A DNA stretch of 64,000 bases from Burkholderia sp. Bp9142 (GCF_003853415.1 NZ_QTPP01000001.1:434001-498000), one strand, 5' to 3'; counted from the first letter of the stretch, positions 31,235 through 39,977 are shown. Notes: a model not told the origin generated them from the sequence alone. A program made the numbers and translations.

Positions 31235-31828
31235 TCACTTCCTGCCCTTCTTCGGCATCAGCAATTGCGCGAACGCCTGCAGGAAGCGCACGGGCCCGTG
31301 CGCGTGCAGCGCCTGCCCGCTGCTGAGCGCGCCGTCGATCACGGTCGCGAGCCGCAGCGCGTAGGTTTCCGGTTCGTCGATCCGCATCGCGCTGGCCAGT
31401 TCCGTCAGCCGGCGCCGCAATTCCTGCTTGTGCGCGACGGCGACCTTGCGGGCCGGATGATTGCCGTCCGCGTACTCGGCGGCGATGTTGATCTGCGGAC
31501 AACCGCGATAACCGGGGCGCTCGATGCGCTCGCCGATCCATTGCAGCTGCGCATCCAGTTCCTCGCGCGGCGTGCGCCGGTACTGCGCGGCCACGGCGTC
31601 CCAGTGCGCCCAGAAATCCGCATCCTCGCGCAGCAAGAACGCCTCGATCAGGTCGTCCTTCGTCGCGAAGTGCCGATACAGGCTCGTCTTCGCGACGCCC
31701 GCCTGCGCGACGATCAGATCCACGCCGACCGCCCGCGTCCCTTCCCGATAGAACAGCGCGCTCGCCGTTTGCAGAATGCGCTCGCGCGTATCGGGCGCGC
31801 TCCCGTTCGTGTCAGTTCCCTTTTTCAT
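31235..31828 (-). CDS. TetR-family transcriptional regulator
   Basis: 197 aa. The N-terminal HTH reads ERILQTASALFYREGTRAVGVDLIVAQAGVAKTSLYRHFATKDDLIEAFL (about 16-66), and the C-terminal ligand domain has GCPQINIAAEYADGNHPARKVA, as in the AcrR/YxaF group. The ATG at 31828 fits the family N-terminus. It is divergent from an NAD(P)-binding protein and a PEP-mutase-like enzyme, with a well-formed operator overlapping their promoter at 31893-31928, and convergent with marR with only 18 bp between the stops. Confidence 0.92.
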   Translation of the reverse strand: MKKGTDTNGSAPDTRERILQTASALFYREGTRAVGVDLIVAQAGVAKTSLYRHFATKDDLIEAFLLREDADFWAHWDAVAAQYRRTPREELDAQLQWIGERIERPGYRGCPQINIAAEYADGNHPARKVAVAHKQELRRRLTELASAMRIDEPETYALRLATVIDGALSSGQALHAHGPVRFLQAFAQLLMPKKGRK

Positions 31829-31892
31829 CGAAGCCCGGCCGCCGAGGGCCGCCTGTCCCGCAAAAGTGCGGTTCGATGATAGCACCGCGGGG

Positions 31893-31928
31893 TTGACGAC
31901 GCTACAGGTCTGTACTATAAAACAGACC
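31893..31928 (+). promoter_or_regulatory. Sigma-70 promoter with TetR-type operator
   Basis: TTGACG (31893-31898), a 17-bp spacer and TATAAA (31916-31921). The inverted repeat GGTCTGT-N8-ACAGACC (31907-31913 and 31922-31928) encloses the -10 box, an arrangement suited to repression by the divergent TetR protein. Confidence 0.75.
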
Positions 31929-31948
31929 GTTCTGTACCGGAGTCGATC

Positions 31949-33004
31949 ATGGACGGTCAAATGACGGTTGCAGTGTATGGCGCCACGGGTCACACCGGGC
32001 GGTTTGTCGTCGCCGAACTGGAACGGCGCGGCCTTGGAGCGATCCGCATCGGGCGCGACGCAGCGCGGCTCGCGCAAGGCGGCAACGACGTGGCGCCGTG
32101 GCGCGTCGCAACGGTCGACGATCCGGCCGCGCTCGACGCCGCGTTGCGCGGCGCGCACGCGGTGATCAACTGCGCGGGCCCGTACCTCGATACCGCGCTG
32201 CCGCTCGCCGATGCGGCGTTGCGGGCCGGCATCCCGTACCTCGACCTGACGGCCGAGCAGCCGTCGGTCCAGGCGCTGGCCGACCAGCGCGACGCCCGCG
32301 CACGCGCCGCCGGCGTGACGCTCGTGCCGGCCGCCGCGTTCTACGGCGGCCTGGCCGACCTGCTCGTCACGGCCGTCGTCGACCCGCGCCGGCCGATCGA
32401 GCGCGTCGACATCGCGACCGGCCTCGACAGCTGGCATCCGACGCGCGGCACGCGCGTGACCGGCGCGCGCAATCGCGCGATCCGGCTGATTCAGAAGGAC
32501 GGCAAGCCCGCCGCGGTGCCGTCGACGGCGCGCGAACGCAGGTGGCCGTTCCCGTCGCCGCTCGGCGACGTCGACGTGACACTGCTGCCGTTCTCGGAAG
32601 TGATGACACTCGCACGTCATCTGCGCATCGATACGATCGAGTCCTGGCTCGCGACGCTCGCGCTGCGCGACGTGCGCGATGCCGGCACGCCGCCGCCGCA
32701 ACCGGTCGACGCGCTGGGCCGCTCGGCGCAGCAATTCGCGATGGACGCCGTCGTCGTGCAGAACGGCACCACGCATCGCGCAACCGCGTCCGGACGCGAC
32801 ATCTATGCGGTCAGCGCACCGATCATCGTCGAGGCGACGGTCCGGTTGCTGAGCGGCAGGACGCTGGCGTCGGGCGGCGTGCGCAGTCTCGGTGAACTGT
32901 TCGACGCGCGCGATTTCCTCGCGGCGCTCGACATGGTCGACGTATCATTCGACACGGTCACCGATCGGAATTTCAACCGGAGGGACGAGTATGAGCCGCA
33001 ATAG
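31949..33004 (+). CDS. Saccharopine dehydrogenase-like NAD(P)-binding protein
   Basis: 351-aa oxidoreductase-like protein. Rossmann motif VAVYGATGHTGRFVVAELERRG at residues 7-28, INCAGPYLDTALPLADAALRAGIPYLDLT near 75-105 as in trans-acting saccharopine reductase-type enoyl reductases, and a less conserved C-terminal domain. The substrate is unknown. It is the first gene behind the TetR-controlled promoter and overlaps the next gene by 14 bp. ATG 31949 is used; a second ATG four codons later is possible. Confidence 0.82.
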   Translation: MDGQMTVAVYGATGHTGRFVVAELERRGLGAIRIGRDAARLAQGGNDVAPWRVATVDDPAALDAALRGAHAVINCAGPYLDTALPLADAALRAGIPYLDLTAEQPSVQALADQRDARARAAGVTLVPAAAFYGGLADLLVTAVVDPRRPIERVDIATGLDSWHPTRGTRVTGARNRAIRLIQKDGKPAAVPSTARERRWPFPSPLGDVDVTLLPFSEVMTLARHLRIDTIESWLATLALRDVRDAGTPPPQPVDALGRSAQQFAMDAVVVQNGTTHRATASGRDIYAVSAPIIVEATVRLLSGRTLASGGVRSLGELFDARDFLAALDMVDVSFDTVTDRNFNRRDEYEPQ

Positions 33005-33758
33005 CAAGGAAAAAGCCGCGTATTTCCGTTCGCTGCATCGCGCGGGCCAGCCGCTCGCGCTGTTCAACGTGTGGGACGCCGGCAGCGCGCGCACGGTGGC
33101 CGACGCGGGCGGCATCGCGCTGGCGACGGGCAGCTGGTCGGTCGCCGTCGCCAACGGTTTCGTCGACGGCGAGCAGATGCCGAAAGCGCTCGTGATGGAA
33201 GTGCTCGCGCGGATCACGCAGGCGACCGACCTGCCCGTCACCGTCGATCTCGAAAGCGGATACGGCGAGCGGCTGGAGGAGGTCGCCGACACGATCGCGC
33301 GCAGCATCGAGGCCGGCGCGATCGGCTGCAATCTCGAGGACAGCTTTCCGGCGACGGGCGAGCTGCGCACCGTCGACGATGCGGCCGCGCGACTCGCGGC
33401 GGCTCGGCAGGCGGCCGATCGCGCGGATATCGGCTACTTCATCAACGCGCGCACCGACGTGTTCTTCAAGGCCGCGGCCGATACGCACGACGCGCGGCTT
33501 CTGGACGACGTGCTGACCCGCGCACGCGCTTACGCGGCGGCGGGCGCCGACGGCCTGTTCGTGCCGGGCCTGCGCGCGCCGGCGCTGATTCGCGCGCTGA
33601 CGGCCGCATCGCCGCTGCCCGTGAACATCATGCGCGTCGCCGACACGCCGACGCTCGCCGAACTCGCGGAATACGGCGTGGCGCGCATCAGTCACGGGCC
33701 GTACCCTTACCTGCAGGCGATGAAGGCGCTCGCGGCAGTGGTGAAGCAAGGCGGCTAG
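32991..33758 (+). CDS. Isocitrate lyase/PEP mutase-family protein
   Basis: 255-aa (beta/alpha)8 enzyme of the isocitrate lyase/phosphoenolpyruvate mutase superfamily. It shows LFNVWDAGSARTVADAG, ALATGSWSVAVANG, the Mg-binding-type VTVDLESGYG near residue 85, GCNLEDSF near 115 and INARTDVFF near 150. It lacks the KKCGH motif of true isocitrate lyase, as usual for this short branch, whose members cleave or mutate carboxy-phosphono or 2-methyl-type acids. GGAGGG precedes the ATG, inside the upstream gene. Substrate unknown; likely co-regulated by TetR. Confidence 0.85.
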   Translation: MSRNSKEKAAYFRSLHRAGQPLALFNVWDAGSARTVADAGGIALATGSWSVAVANGFVDGEQMPKALVMEVLARITQATDLPVTVDLESGYGERLEEVADTIARSIEAGAIGCNLEDSFPATGELRTVDDAAARLAAARQAADRADIGYFINARTDVFFKAAADTHDARLLDDVLTRARAYAAAGADGLFVPGLRAPALIRALTAASPLPVNIMRVADTPTLAELAEYGVARISHGPYPYLQAMKALAAVVKQGG

Positions 33759-33812
33759 CCGCTGCTCGGAGGAGACGGGAAAACACCGCAGGTACCGGCC
33801 GCCGCACCAGCG

Positions 33813-33992
33813 ATGCCCGTCATTCCGGTCAGCTTCGTCCACGAAGGCGTCGTGCTGCGTTATTGCTCGCTGATCACGACGGTCGGTGCGCCGCAAAGCG
33901 TCGCCGCGCAGGAACTGCGCATGGAGTGCATGTTCCCCGCGGACGACGCCACCGGAACGCGTCACCGGCAGTTGCTCGACGCGCATGCGCCG
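33813..33992 (+). pseudogene. Remnant of the C-terminus of an HTH regulator with MmyB-like ligand domain
   Basis: About 60 codons (IPVSFVHEGVVLRYCSLITT, QSVAAQELRMECMFPADDAT) resemble the end of XRE-type regulators with an MmyB-like domain. The HTH and most of the ligand domain are absent and the frame degenerates afterwards into Arg-rich sequence with a short tandem repeat (33976-34010). It fills most of the 303-bp gap between the PEP-mutase-like gene and the MFS gene. Family assignment is from memory. Confidence 0.45.
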
Positions 33993-34061
33993 ACGCGCAT
34001 GCGCCGACGCACCGAGCAGCGAGCCGGTGCACGATCGCGCGCGCCGGCCCGGTGCGAACCG

Positions 34062-35273
34062 TCACTCGGCCAGCGCCGTCGCGACGCCGCCCCGCTTGGG
34101 CACGCCGGTCACGATCGTCGCGACCGCGACGGCCAGCACCGCGGCCGCCCCGAGGAACACGCCGCCTGCGCCGTTCGCGTCGAACACGACGCCGCCCGCC
34201 GCCGCGCCCGTTGCGATCGCGAGCTGGATCGCCGCGACGATCAGCCCGCCCGCGCTCTCGGCTTCATCGGGCACGGTGCGCGTGACCCACGTCGACCAGG
34301 CGACCGGCACGCCGCCGAACGCCATCCCCCACAACGCGACGAGCACCGCGTCGAGCATCGGCGCGCGGCCGAGCGCGACGAGCGCGATGCCGAGCACGAC
34401 CATCAGCGCCGGCATCCCGATCAGCATCGGCCGCAGCCGGTGTTCGAGCACGCGGCCCGCGAGCGACGTGCCGACGAAGTTCGCGATCCCGTAGCCGAGC
34501 AGGATCGCCGACAGCCCGTTCACGCCGACGCCGGCGACCTGTTCGAGGAACGGCCGCAGATACGTGAAGAACGCGAAGTGCCCGGTGAACACGAGGATCG
34601 TCGCGAACATCCCGAGGCCGACGGTCGGCCGGCGCAGCACGTCGACGAGCGTGCGCAGCCGCGTCGTGCCGCTCGGCGGCATCGACGGCAGCGTCACGAC
34701 CTGCGACACGAACGCGACGCCGCCGAGTCCGGCCGCGATCAGGAATACGTTGCGCCAGCCGATCAGGTGCCCGAAGTAGCTGCCCATCGGCGCGGACGCG
34801 ATCGTGGCGACCGCCACGCCGCTGAAGATGATCGACAGCGCGCGCGGCACCATCGCGGTCGGCACGAGCCGCATCGCGGTGGCCGTGGCCATCGTCCAGA
34901 AGCCGCCGAGCGCGACGCCGAGCACGACGCGGCCGATCAGCAGCGTCGCCAGGTTGGGCGCGAACGCGACCGCGAAATTCGACGCGACGAGCAGCACGGA
35001 GAACGCGAGCAGCACGCGCCGGCGGTCGATCGTGCGCGTCAGCGCCGAGATCAGCAGGCTCGTGACGAGCGCGACCGTCGCGGTGGCCGTGACGGCCTGG
35101 CCGGCCACGCCTTCGGTCACGCCGAGGCTGTCGGCCATCGGCGTGAGCAGGCTCGCGGGCAGGAATTCGGCGGTGACGAGGCCGAACACGCCGAGCGTCA
35201 TCGCGAAGACGGCGCCCCAGGCCGGTTCGCGGGGAGCCGCCGTGGCGGCGGCAGAGGAGATTCCGGGATTCAT
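34062..35273 (-). CDS. MFS transporter, drug/sugar-efflux type (AraJ/Cml-like)
   Basis: 403-aa inner-membrane transporter with twelve predicted helices. FAMTLGVFGLVTAEFLPASLL at the N-terminus, TRTIDRRRVLL in the loop between helices 2 and 3, and GRVVLGVALGGFWTMATATAMRL in helix 4 are typical of DHA1-family efflux proteins. The ATG at 35273 is followed by a short cytoplasmic tail. It is divergent from an AraC-type regulator whose start lies 115 bp away, so it is probably induced by the compound it exports. Substrate unknown. Confidence 0.9.
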   Translation of the reverse strand: MNPGISSAAATAAPREPAWGAVFAMTLGVFGLVTAEFLPASLLTPMADSLGVTEGVAGQAVTATATVALVTSLLISALTRTIDRRRVLLAFSVLLVASNFAVAFAPNLATLLIGRVVLGVALGGFWTMATATAMRLVPTAMVPRALSIIFSGVAVATIASAPMGSYFGHLIGWRNVFLIAAGLGGVAFVSQVVTLPSMPPSGTTRLRTLVDVLRRPTVGLGMFATILVFTGHFAFFTYLRPFLEQVAGVGVNGLSAILLGYGIANFVGTSLAGRVLEHRLRPMLIGMPALMVVLGIALVALGRAPMLDAVLVALWGMAFGGVPVAWSTWVTRTVPDEAESAGGLIVAAIQLAIATGAAAGGVVFDANGAGGVFLGAAAVLAVAVATIVTGVPKRGGVATALAE

Positions 35274-35388
35274 GCGTCGTTCCGAGTCGTATAGGGAAAA
35301 TACCGATGACGACGTATCGTAAGGAACGACGACAGGACGGTCTATGACATATAATCCGTTCTTGTTGATCGATCGTCCGTATCTCGAT

Positions 35389-36378
35389 ATGTCCGAGCCC
35401 CTGCTTCCTCCCGTGCCCGACGTGCACGACCTCGTCAGCGAGCTGCTGCTGGGCATGCGCCTGAGCGGCGTGCAGTACCGCCGGATCCAGGTGCCGCGGC
35501 CGTTCGGGCTGAGCTTCGGCCACGCGCCGGGCCGCGCGCAGTTCCATTTCGTCGGGCGCGGGCCCGTGCTGCTGCGCGACGCGGACGGCACGACGGTGCG
35601 GCTCGAGGCCGGCGACGCGATCCTGCTGCCGCACGGCCGCACGCACGCGCTGGTGTCCGATCCGGATGCGCCGTGCCGCGAGATCGGCGGGTTCGAGGTC
35701 GCGAGGATCTGCGACACGGTCGCGTCGGTGGGCGCGACGTCGTGCGCCGCGACGGAGCCGGCCGCCGGCGATGCGCTGATCTTCAGCGCGTGCATGGAGC
35801 TCGATCTCGGCGGCATGCAGCCGCTCGTCGGGACGATGCCGGAATTCATGCACGTCGGCACGCTGCTCGCGCGCTACCCGGAAATCCGCCCGATGCTCGA
35901 CGCGATGGAGCGCGAATCGTGCTCCGAACGCGCGGGCTTCGCGGGCATCCTCGCGCGGCTCGCGGACGTGGTCGCCGCGTTCATCGTGCGCGGCTGGGTC
36001 GAGTGCGGGTGCGGCGACGCGACGGGCTGGGTGCAGGCGCTGCGCGAACCGAAGCTCGGCCGCGCGATCGTCGCGCTGCATCGCGATCCGGGGCGCAACT
36101 GGAGCGTCGCGGAGCTGGCCGCCGAAGCGGGCGTGTCGCGCTCGGTGTTCGCGGAGCGCTTTCTCGCAGCCACCGGGATGACCCCGGTGCGCTACCTGAC
36201 CGAGCTGCGGATGCGGCTCGCCGCGCAGTGGATCGCACGCGACCGCGAGACGATCGAAGCGGTCGCGTACCGGCTCGGCTACGGGTCGCTCGCCGCGTTC
36301 AGCCGCGCATTCAAGCGCGTGGTCGGGCGGCCGCCGGGGGCGGTGCGCGCGGAAGGCGACACGCACGCCGGCGCATGA
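35389..36378 (+). CDS. AraC-family transcriptional regulator with cupin domain
   Basis: 329 aa. N-terminal cupin-type ligand domain (about 20-110, with QFHFVGRGPVLLRD and LEAGDAILLPHGRTHAL) and two C-terminal HTH motifs (about 230-320: NWSVAELAAEAGVSRSVFAERFLAATGMTP, EAVAYRLGYGSLAAFSRAFKRVVGRPP). The ATG at 35389 is preferred because a TATAAT box lies at 35351-35356, within the longer possible frame that begins at 35344. It is divergent from an MFS exporter gene, its probable target. Confidence 0.9.
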   Translation: MSEPLLPPVPDVHDLVSELLLGMRLSGVQYRRIQVPRPFGLSFGHAPGRAQFHFVGRGPVLLRDADGTTVRLEAGDAILLPHGRTHALVSDPDAPCREIGGFEVARICDTVASVGATSCAATEPAAGDALIFSACMELDLGGMQPLVGTMPEFMHVGTLLARYPEIRPMLDAMERESCSERAGFAGILARLADVVAAFIVRGWVECGCGDATGWVQALREPKLGRAIVALHRDPGRNWSVAELAAEAGVSRSVFAERFLAATGMTPVRYLTELRMRLAAQWIARDRETIEAVAYRLGYGSLAAFSRAFKRVVGRPPGAVRAEGDTHAGA

Positions 36379-36467
36379 CGCATCTCGTGCCACGCAGCGC
36401 GACGTGATGCGCGCCTGCCGGGTCGCCCCGGCATCGTGCAACCCGGCGCCGGCCGCCACGATTCCGC

Positions 36468-36635
36468 TCAGCCGTCGTGCGCGTCCAGCTTGTCGACCAG
36501 CGCCGTCGCGCACTGCACGGCAAGCGCCGCGCACTGCTCCGCATCCACGGCCGCACCGTTCGCGATCATGCCCTGCACGATCCGGCCCAGCAATTCCTTC
36601 GAGAGATCGGCGATCTCGTGATCCCGTTCCGTCAT
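36468..36635 (-). CDS. Small hypothetical protein (55 aa)
   Basis: Short acidic-amphipathic helical protein MTERDHEIADLSKELLGRIV... ending DKLDAHDG, with cysteines at positions 35 and 42. A strong AGGAGGGAAATC ribosome site precedes the ATG and the codon use is normal for the genome, so it is very likely expressed. It lies downstream of the transglutaminase-like gene on the same strand (56-bp gap). No family recognised. Confidence 0.65.
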   Translation of the reverse strand: MTERDHEIADLSKELLGRIVQGMIANGAAVDAEQCAALAVQCATALVDKLDAHDG

Positions 36636-36691
36636 GATTTCCCTCCTGCGCGTCGGCCGACGACGGTGACGCGCTCACTGTCTTCCCCCGC

Positions 36692-38596
36692 TCAACGCCC
36701 CTTCGCCCGCACGACGATCTGTGCCTGCGCGTCGCGTTCGATGCGTTCGAGCGATGCGCGCAATGCCGTGAACTCGTCTGCCGTGCAGACCTGCCGGCCG
36801 AACCCGGCCCTCATCCGGCGCGTGACCTGCACGACGTGCGCGGCCGCGTCGAATACATAATGCGACGTGAAGTCGACGAAGCTGTCGTGCACGGCCGTAT
36901 CGGTCGGCAAGTCGGTCACCGCGACGCCGGCCGGCAGCGCGATCTGACCGGTCTCTTCGAACGTGCCGCCGAGACACACCCACGGCTGCATGCGCACCGG
37001 TTCGGCGAGCCAGCCCTCGACCTGCGTCGCGATGCCGCCCGTGACGCTCGACAGCGCAGGCACGGCGGTCGTGCCGTCCGGCCACACGACGTGATCGAGC
37101 GTGCCGGCATACGTCACATCGAACGGTCCGTCCGTCGCGCGGCGATCGCTCGTCACGATCTGCGCGCGGCCACGCAACCCGCTTTGCCGCACGCGTTCGT
37201 TCGCAAGCTGCCGGATGCGCTCGGGCGGCGCGCGGCGAAACAGGTTGCGCTCCAGCTCCGCCGTCCAGCCGTCGTCCTCGACGAGCGCGTGAAACCGCGC
37301 GGCGCCCGGTTGCGCCGCATCGATCTCCACGCGCGCGGTACGGCGCTTCGGCTGCGCGGCCGGCGTGCGCGACAGCACGCCGGTGTCGACGAGCAGCGCC
37401 GGCCGGTCCATCACGATCGGCGGCAGGTAGCCGAACGCGATGCCGGTCGTCGTGGTGTCCGCGTAGAGGCCGAGCTCGGGCAGCCACGTGATCGCGTGAT
37501 TGATCGCGCCGCCGCCGTAACCGGGCACGGACGGCAGCGTGTACACGGCGCCGAGATTGATCAGCACCGGTTCGCTGCGAATGCCGACCGCCGCGAGCAG
37601 CGCGCCGAACAGCGCGACATGATCCTTGCAGTCGCCGTAGCGGTTGCGCAGGATGTCCGTCACGCGATGCGGCGCGGCAGCCGTCTCGCCGAGAAAAAGC
37701 GCGACGTAACGCACGTTCGCCTGCACCCAGTCGTACAGAATGCGCGCCCTGTCGTGCGGATCGGCGGCGTCCGCGGTGAGCGCGCGCGCCAGCTGCACGA
37801 CGGCCGGATCGTTCGCGCTCGCATCGACGGCCGCGTTGCGGTAGCGCGCGGCGAACGCCGCATAGTCGGGCAGCGTGGACACCACGAGCCGGTCGCCGTA
37901 GGTCGGATAGCCGACCGAGCCGCTCTCGATCCGGTCGTACGGGCCGTGCCGGTAATCGAACGTGTAGCGCGTGCGGCCGTTCGCCGTTACCGGCGGCAGC
38001 GCGACGTAGCCGCGCGCGTCCGCATGCAGCGGCATGTCGGCCGGCACGTCGAAGATCAGCCGCTGGTTCTCCACCGGCTCGCGCGACGGTTCGACGTAGT
38101 AGCCGAAGTAACCGGCGTTGACCGGCTTCGTGCGCGACTTGCGGAACGCGATGCGCGTGCTCGACCCGGCCTCGACGCCGGGAAACACGACGGTGCGCAG
38201 CAGCCCGTCCTGGAAGGTCGGCGCGCCGGCCGAACGCGGCTCCTGGACGTCGCGGATGCCATCGGGGCCGACCGGATGCGCGACGCCGTCGCGATCGATC
38301 GTCTCGGCCGCGACCAGCTCGACCTTCTCCAGGTTCTTGTCGAACCACACGTAGCGCTGTGCGATCGCATCGATCCCGTTCGCATCGTTCGCGCGCAGTG
38401 TCGAATCGTCGTGCTCGTCGAGCGAGCCGTCGTGCTGGAGCACGAACACGTGGACATCGCTGACGAGCGTGACGGGCGCTTCGTCGCCCGTCTCGGCGAC
38501 CGCCGGACGCGCGAGCGCGGCAACGACGACGGCCGCCGCGAGCGCAGTGGCGCGGCCCGGCACGCTGCCGGTCGATCGGAACGGAAAACGCACCAC
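36692..38596 (-). CDS. Exported DUF3857/transglutaminase-like domain protein
   Basis: 634-aa protein with a signal peptide (hydrophobic AAAVVVAALARPAVA near residues 18-34). The DUF3857 domain (about 45-220) is followed by a transglutaminase-like domain (about 270-370) whose triad is visible: Cys in NRYGDCKDH, His in INHAITWL and Asp in LYADTT. The C-terminal 260 residues are beta-rich. GTG at 38596 is chosen because GGAGAG lies 7 nt upstream and the signal peptide starts properly; an ATG at 38644 is the alternative. Family members act in the cell envelope; the substrate is unknown. Confidence 0.85.
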   Translation of the reverse strand: MVRFPFRSTGSVPGRATALAAAVVVAALARPAVAETGDEAPVTLVSDVHVFVLQHDGSLDEHDDSTLRANDANGIDAIAQRYVWFDKNLEKVELVAAETIDRDGVAHPVGPDGIRDVQEPRSAGAPTFQDGLLRTVVFPGVEAGSSTRIAFRKSRTKPVNAGYFGYYVEPSREPVENQRLIFDVPADMPLHADARGYVALPPVTANGRTRYTFDYRHGPYDRIESGSVGYPTYGDRLVVSTLPDYAAFAARYRNAAVDASANDPAVVQLARALTADAADPHDRARILYDWVQANVRYVALFLGETAAAPHRVTDILRNRYGDCKDHVALFGALLAAVGIRSEPVLINLGAVYTLPSVPGYGGGAINHAITWLPELGLYADTTTTGIAFGYLPPIVMDRPALLVDTGVLSRTPAAQPKRRTARVEIDAAQPGAARFHALVEDDGWTAELERNLFRRAPPERIRQLANERVRQSGLRGRAQIVTSDRRATDGPFDVTYAGTLDHVVWPDGTTAVPALSSVTGGIATQVEGWLAEPVRMQPWVCLGGTFEETGQIALPAGVAVTDLPTDTAVHDSFVDFTSHYVFDAAAHVVQVTRRMRAGFGRQVCTADEFTALRASLERIERDAQAQIVVRAKGR

Positions 38597-38825
38597 GTCC
38601 AGGCTCTCCGCGCGTTCGTGTTCATGTCGGGACGCGACGGGCACGCGTCCGCGCGCGCCGCGCCCCGTCGTTCAGACCAGTGTGGGTGACGTGCCCGCGA
38701 GCGTCAAGCCGCGACGCGGCCGGCCGCGCCGCACGCGTCACGCAGGCCTGCGGCGCGCGCACGATGTCGCCGGTCCGGATGACGATCCGGTGAATTCGAC
38801 GCGCCGACAGGGGGAAGGAGACATC

Positions 38826-39017
38826 ATGTTGATCAACACCGATGTCGAAATCGCTTGTCTCGTGATCGCGTTCGCGCTGCCGGGCGTGATCCCGATTGGT
38901 GCGCTGCTGACAGCGCTGCATCTCGAGCGGGGGCATCCGAAGCGGGGCGGCGCCGCGATCGGCGCGCGGCTCGGGACCGCGCTGATCGAAGCGATGCCGA
39001 TGCCGATGCCGACGTGA
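38826..39017 (+). CDS. Small membrane protein (63 aa)
   Basis: One hydrophobic helix (EIACLVIAFALPGVIPIGALLTAL, about 8-31) and a short positively charged, then repetitive C-terminus (MPMPMPT). AAGGAG lies 6 nt before the ATG. No known family. It is the first of three short same-strand genes between 38.8 and 39.6 kb. Confidence 0.6.
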   Translation: MLINTDVEIACLVIAFALPGVIPIGALLTALHLERGHPKRGGAAIGARLGTALIEAMPMPMPT

Positions 39018-39074
39018 TCGCAGCGCGACGTGCGGCGCGGGGTCGGAACGAACGGCACCGGGAAGGAAATCATC

Positions 39075-39953
39075 ATGGAACCATCGCGCTGCGTGACCTA
39101 TCGTCAATATGAGATCCGCGCGGGCGCGCTGGTCGACCCGGTGGCCGGCGAGGGTCTCGAACCCGGCGCGTTGTACCAGCCGCTCGCCGTCGTGTACTGG
39201 CGCGATGCCGGCGGCCGCCATGAGGCGCACCTGCTCGACCCGAAGCATCACGTGTTCCGCAACGACGCGGACGCGATCAAGATCTCGACCGCCCTGGCCA
39301 AGCGCTTCATCGATACGAAGGTGGCCGGCACCGGCAAGCCGACGCCCGGCCACCGCGCACCGCGTCCCCCATCCTGCCGGAGGCGACATGGAAAACGGTA
39401 TCGTCCAGACCCTCGTACTGCTCGCGGTTCTCGTGTTCGCGGTGCTGTTCTTCGCGGCCCAACGCGGCCGCGACCGCACGCGCGACAGGCTGCTGCACCG
39501 CTCCTCGCGGCGTTCGTCACGCTCGCATACGCACCATCACCCGTAATCGCGCCACACACAAAAAATCGGCCGGCGGCACGGCGTCGCGCGACGCCAGGCC
39601 GTCGGCCTTGCAGCGGAGGTTCGTCTTCGGGCAGCCGGCGCGTCGCGCGCCTGCACACCCCACATCACGTGCCGGCCCTGTTCGTGGGCCGCACGCATCA
39701 TGTCCAGCAGCGGCCACGCGCGTTGCGCAAGCCCGCCCGCATGCGGCGACAGTTCGGTGCGCCGCGCCTGCGTCGAGCGCTCGTGCGCGCGTTCCCGCGC
39801 CATGTCGTCCCTGACCGCCTGCTCGAGCCGCGCGATCGCGCCCGGCAATTCGTCAGTGGAAATCACCCCGTGCTCGTCGAGCCCCTTGCCGATGAGCCCC
39901 GGCAGGTACTGCGCCAGATCGCGCAACATCACGATGTCCGGTGCGGCGGATGA
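39075..39953 (+). CDS. Hypothetical protein; only the first ~90 residues look genuine
   Basis: AAGGAAATC precedes an ATG and the first about 90 codons have normal protein character (TYRQYEIRAGALVDPVAGEG, LYQPLAVVYWRDAG, HLLDPKHHVFRNDADAIKIS). After about 39345 the frame becomes Arg/Pro-rich and runs for 200 more codons across a small membrane-protein gene in another frame and the opposite-strand DUF1840 gene. A lost stop or a frameshift near 39345 is likely, so the true product is probably about 90-95 aa. No family recognised. Confidence 0.45.
   Translation: MEPSRCVTYRQYEIRAGALVDPVAGEGLEPGALYQPLAVVYWRDAGGRHEAHLLDPKHHVFRNDADAIKISTALAKRFIDTKVAGTGKPTPGHRAPRPPSCRRRHGKRYRPDPRTARGSRVRGAVLRGPTRPRPHARQAAAPLLAAFVTLAYAPSPVIAPHTKNRPAARRRATPGRRPCSGGSSSGSRRVARLHTPHHVPALFVGRTHHVQQRPRALRKPARMRRQFGAPRLRRALVRAFPRHVVPDRLLEPRDRARQFVSGNHPVLVEPLADEPRQVLRQIAQHHDVRCGG
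39388..39546 (+). CDS. Small single-helix membrane protein (52 aa)
   Basis: MENGIVQTLVLLAVLVFAVL gives one clear transmembrane helix (about 5-24), followed by an Arg-rich tail ending HTHHHP. GGAGG lies 5 nt before the ATG. The His/Arg tail suggests a cytoplasmic, possibly nucleic-acid- or metal-binding end, but this is speculation. It overlaps the degenerate extension of the previous frame. Confidence 0.55.
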   Translation: MENGIVQTLVLLAVLVFAVLFFAAQRGRDRTRDRLLHRSSRRSSRSHTHHHP

Positions 39954-39977
39954 CCGAAACGTAACCATCACCGTCAT
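39537..39977 (-). CDS. DUF1840 domain protein with extended C-terminus
   Basis: 146 aa. Residues 1-107 carry the DUF1840 pattern (MVTFRSSAAPDIVMLRDLAQYL, GVISTDELPGAIARLEQAV, LAQRAWPLLDMMRAAHEQGRHVMWGV). The family normally ends near VMWGV at about 105-110 aa; here about 39 low-complexity Arg/Ala-rich residues follow, so the original stop has been lost. ATG 39977 sits just after AGGGGG; the Met three codons later is also possible. Function unknown. Confidence 0.75.
   Translation of the reverse strand: MTVMVTFRSSAAPDIVMLRDLAQYLPGLIGKGLDEHGVISTDELPGAIARLEQAVRDDMARERAHERSTQARRTELSPHAGGLAQRAWPLLDMMRAAHEQGRHVMWGVQARDAPAARRRTSAARPTAWRRATPCRRPIFCVWRDYG

Noticed and set aside
33976-34010. Two copies of a 14-bp CGACGCGCATGCGC-type unit
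   Set aside because: Only two copies, within a decayed region; not a CRISPR or functional repeat array.
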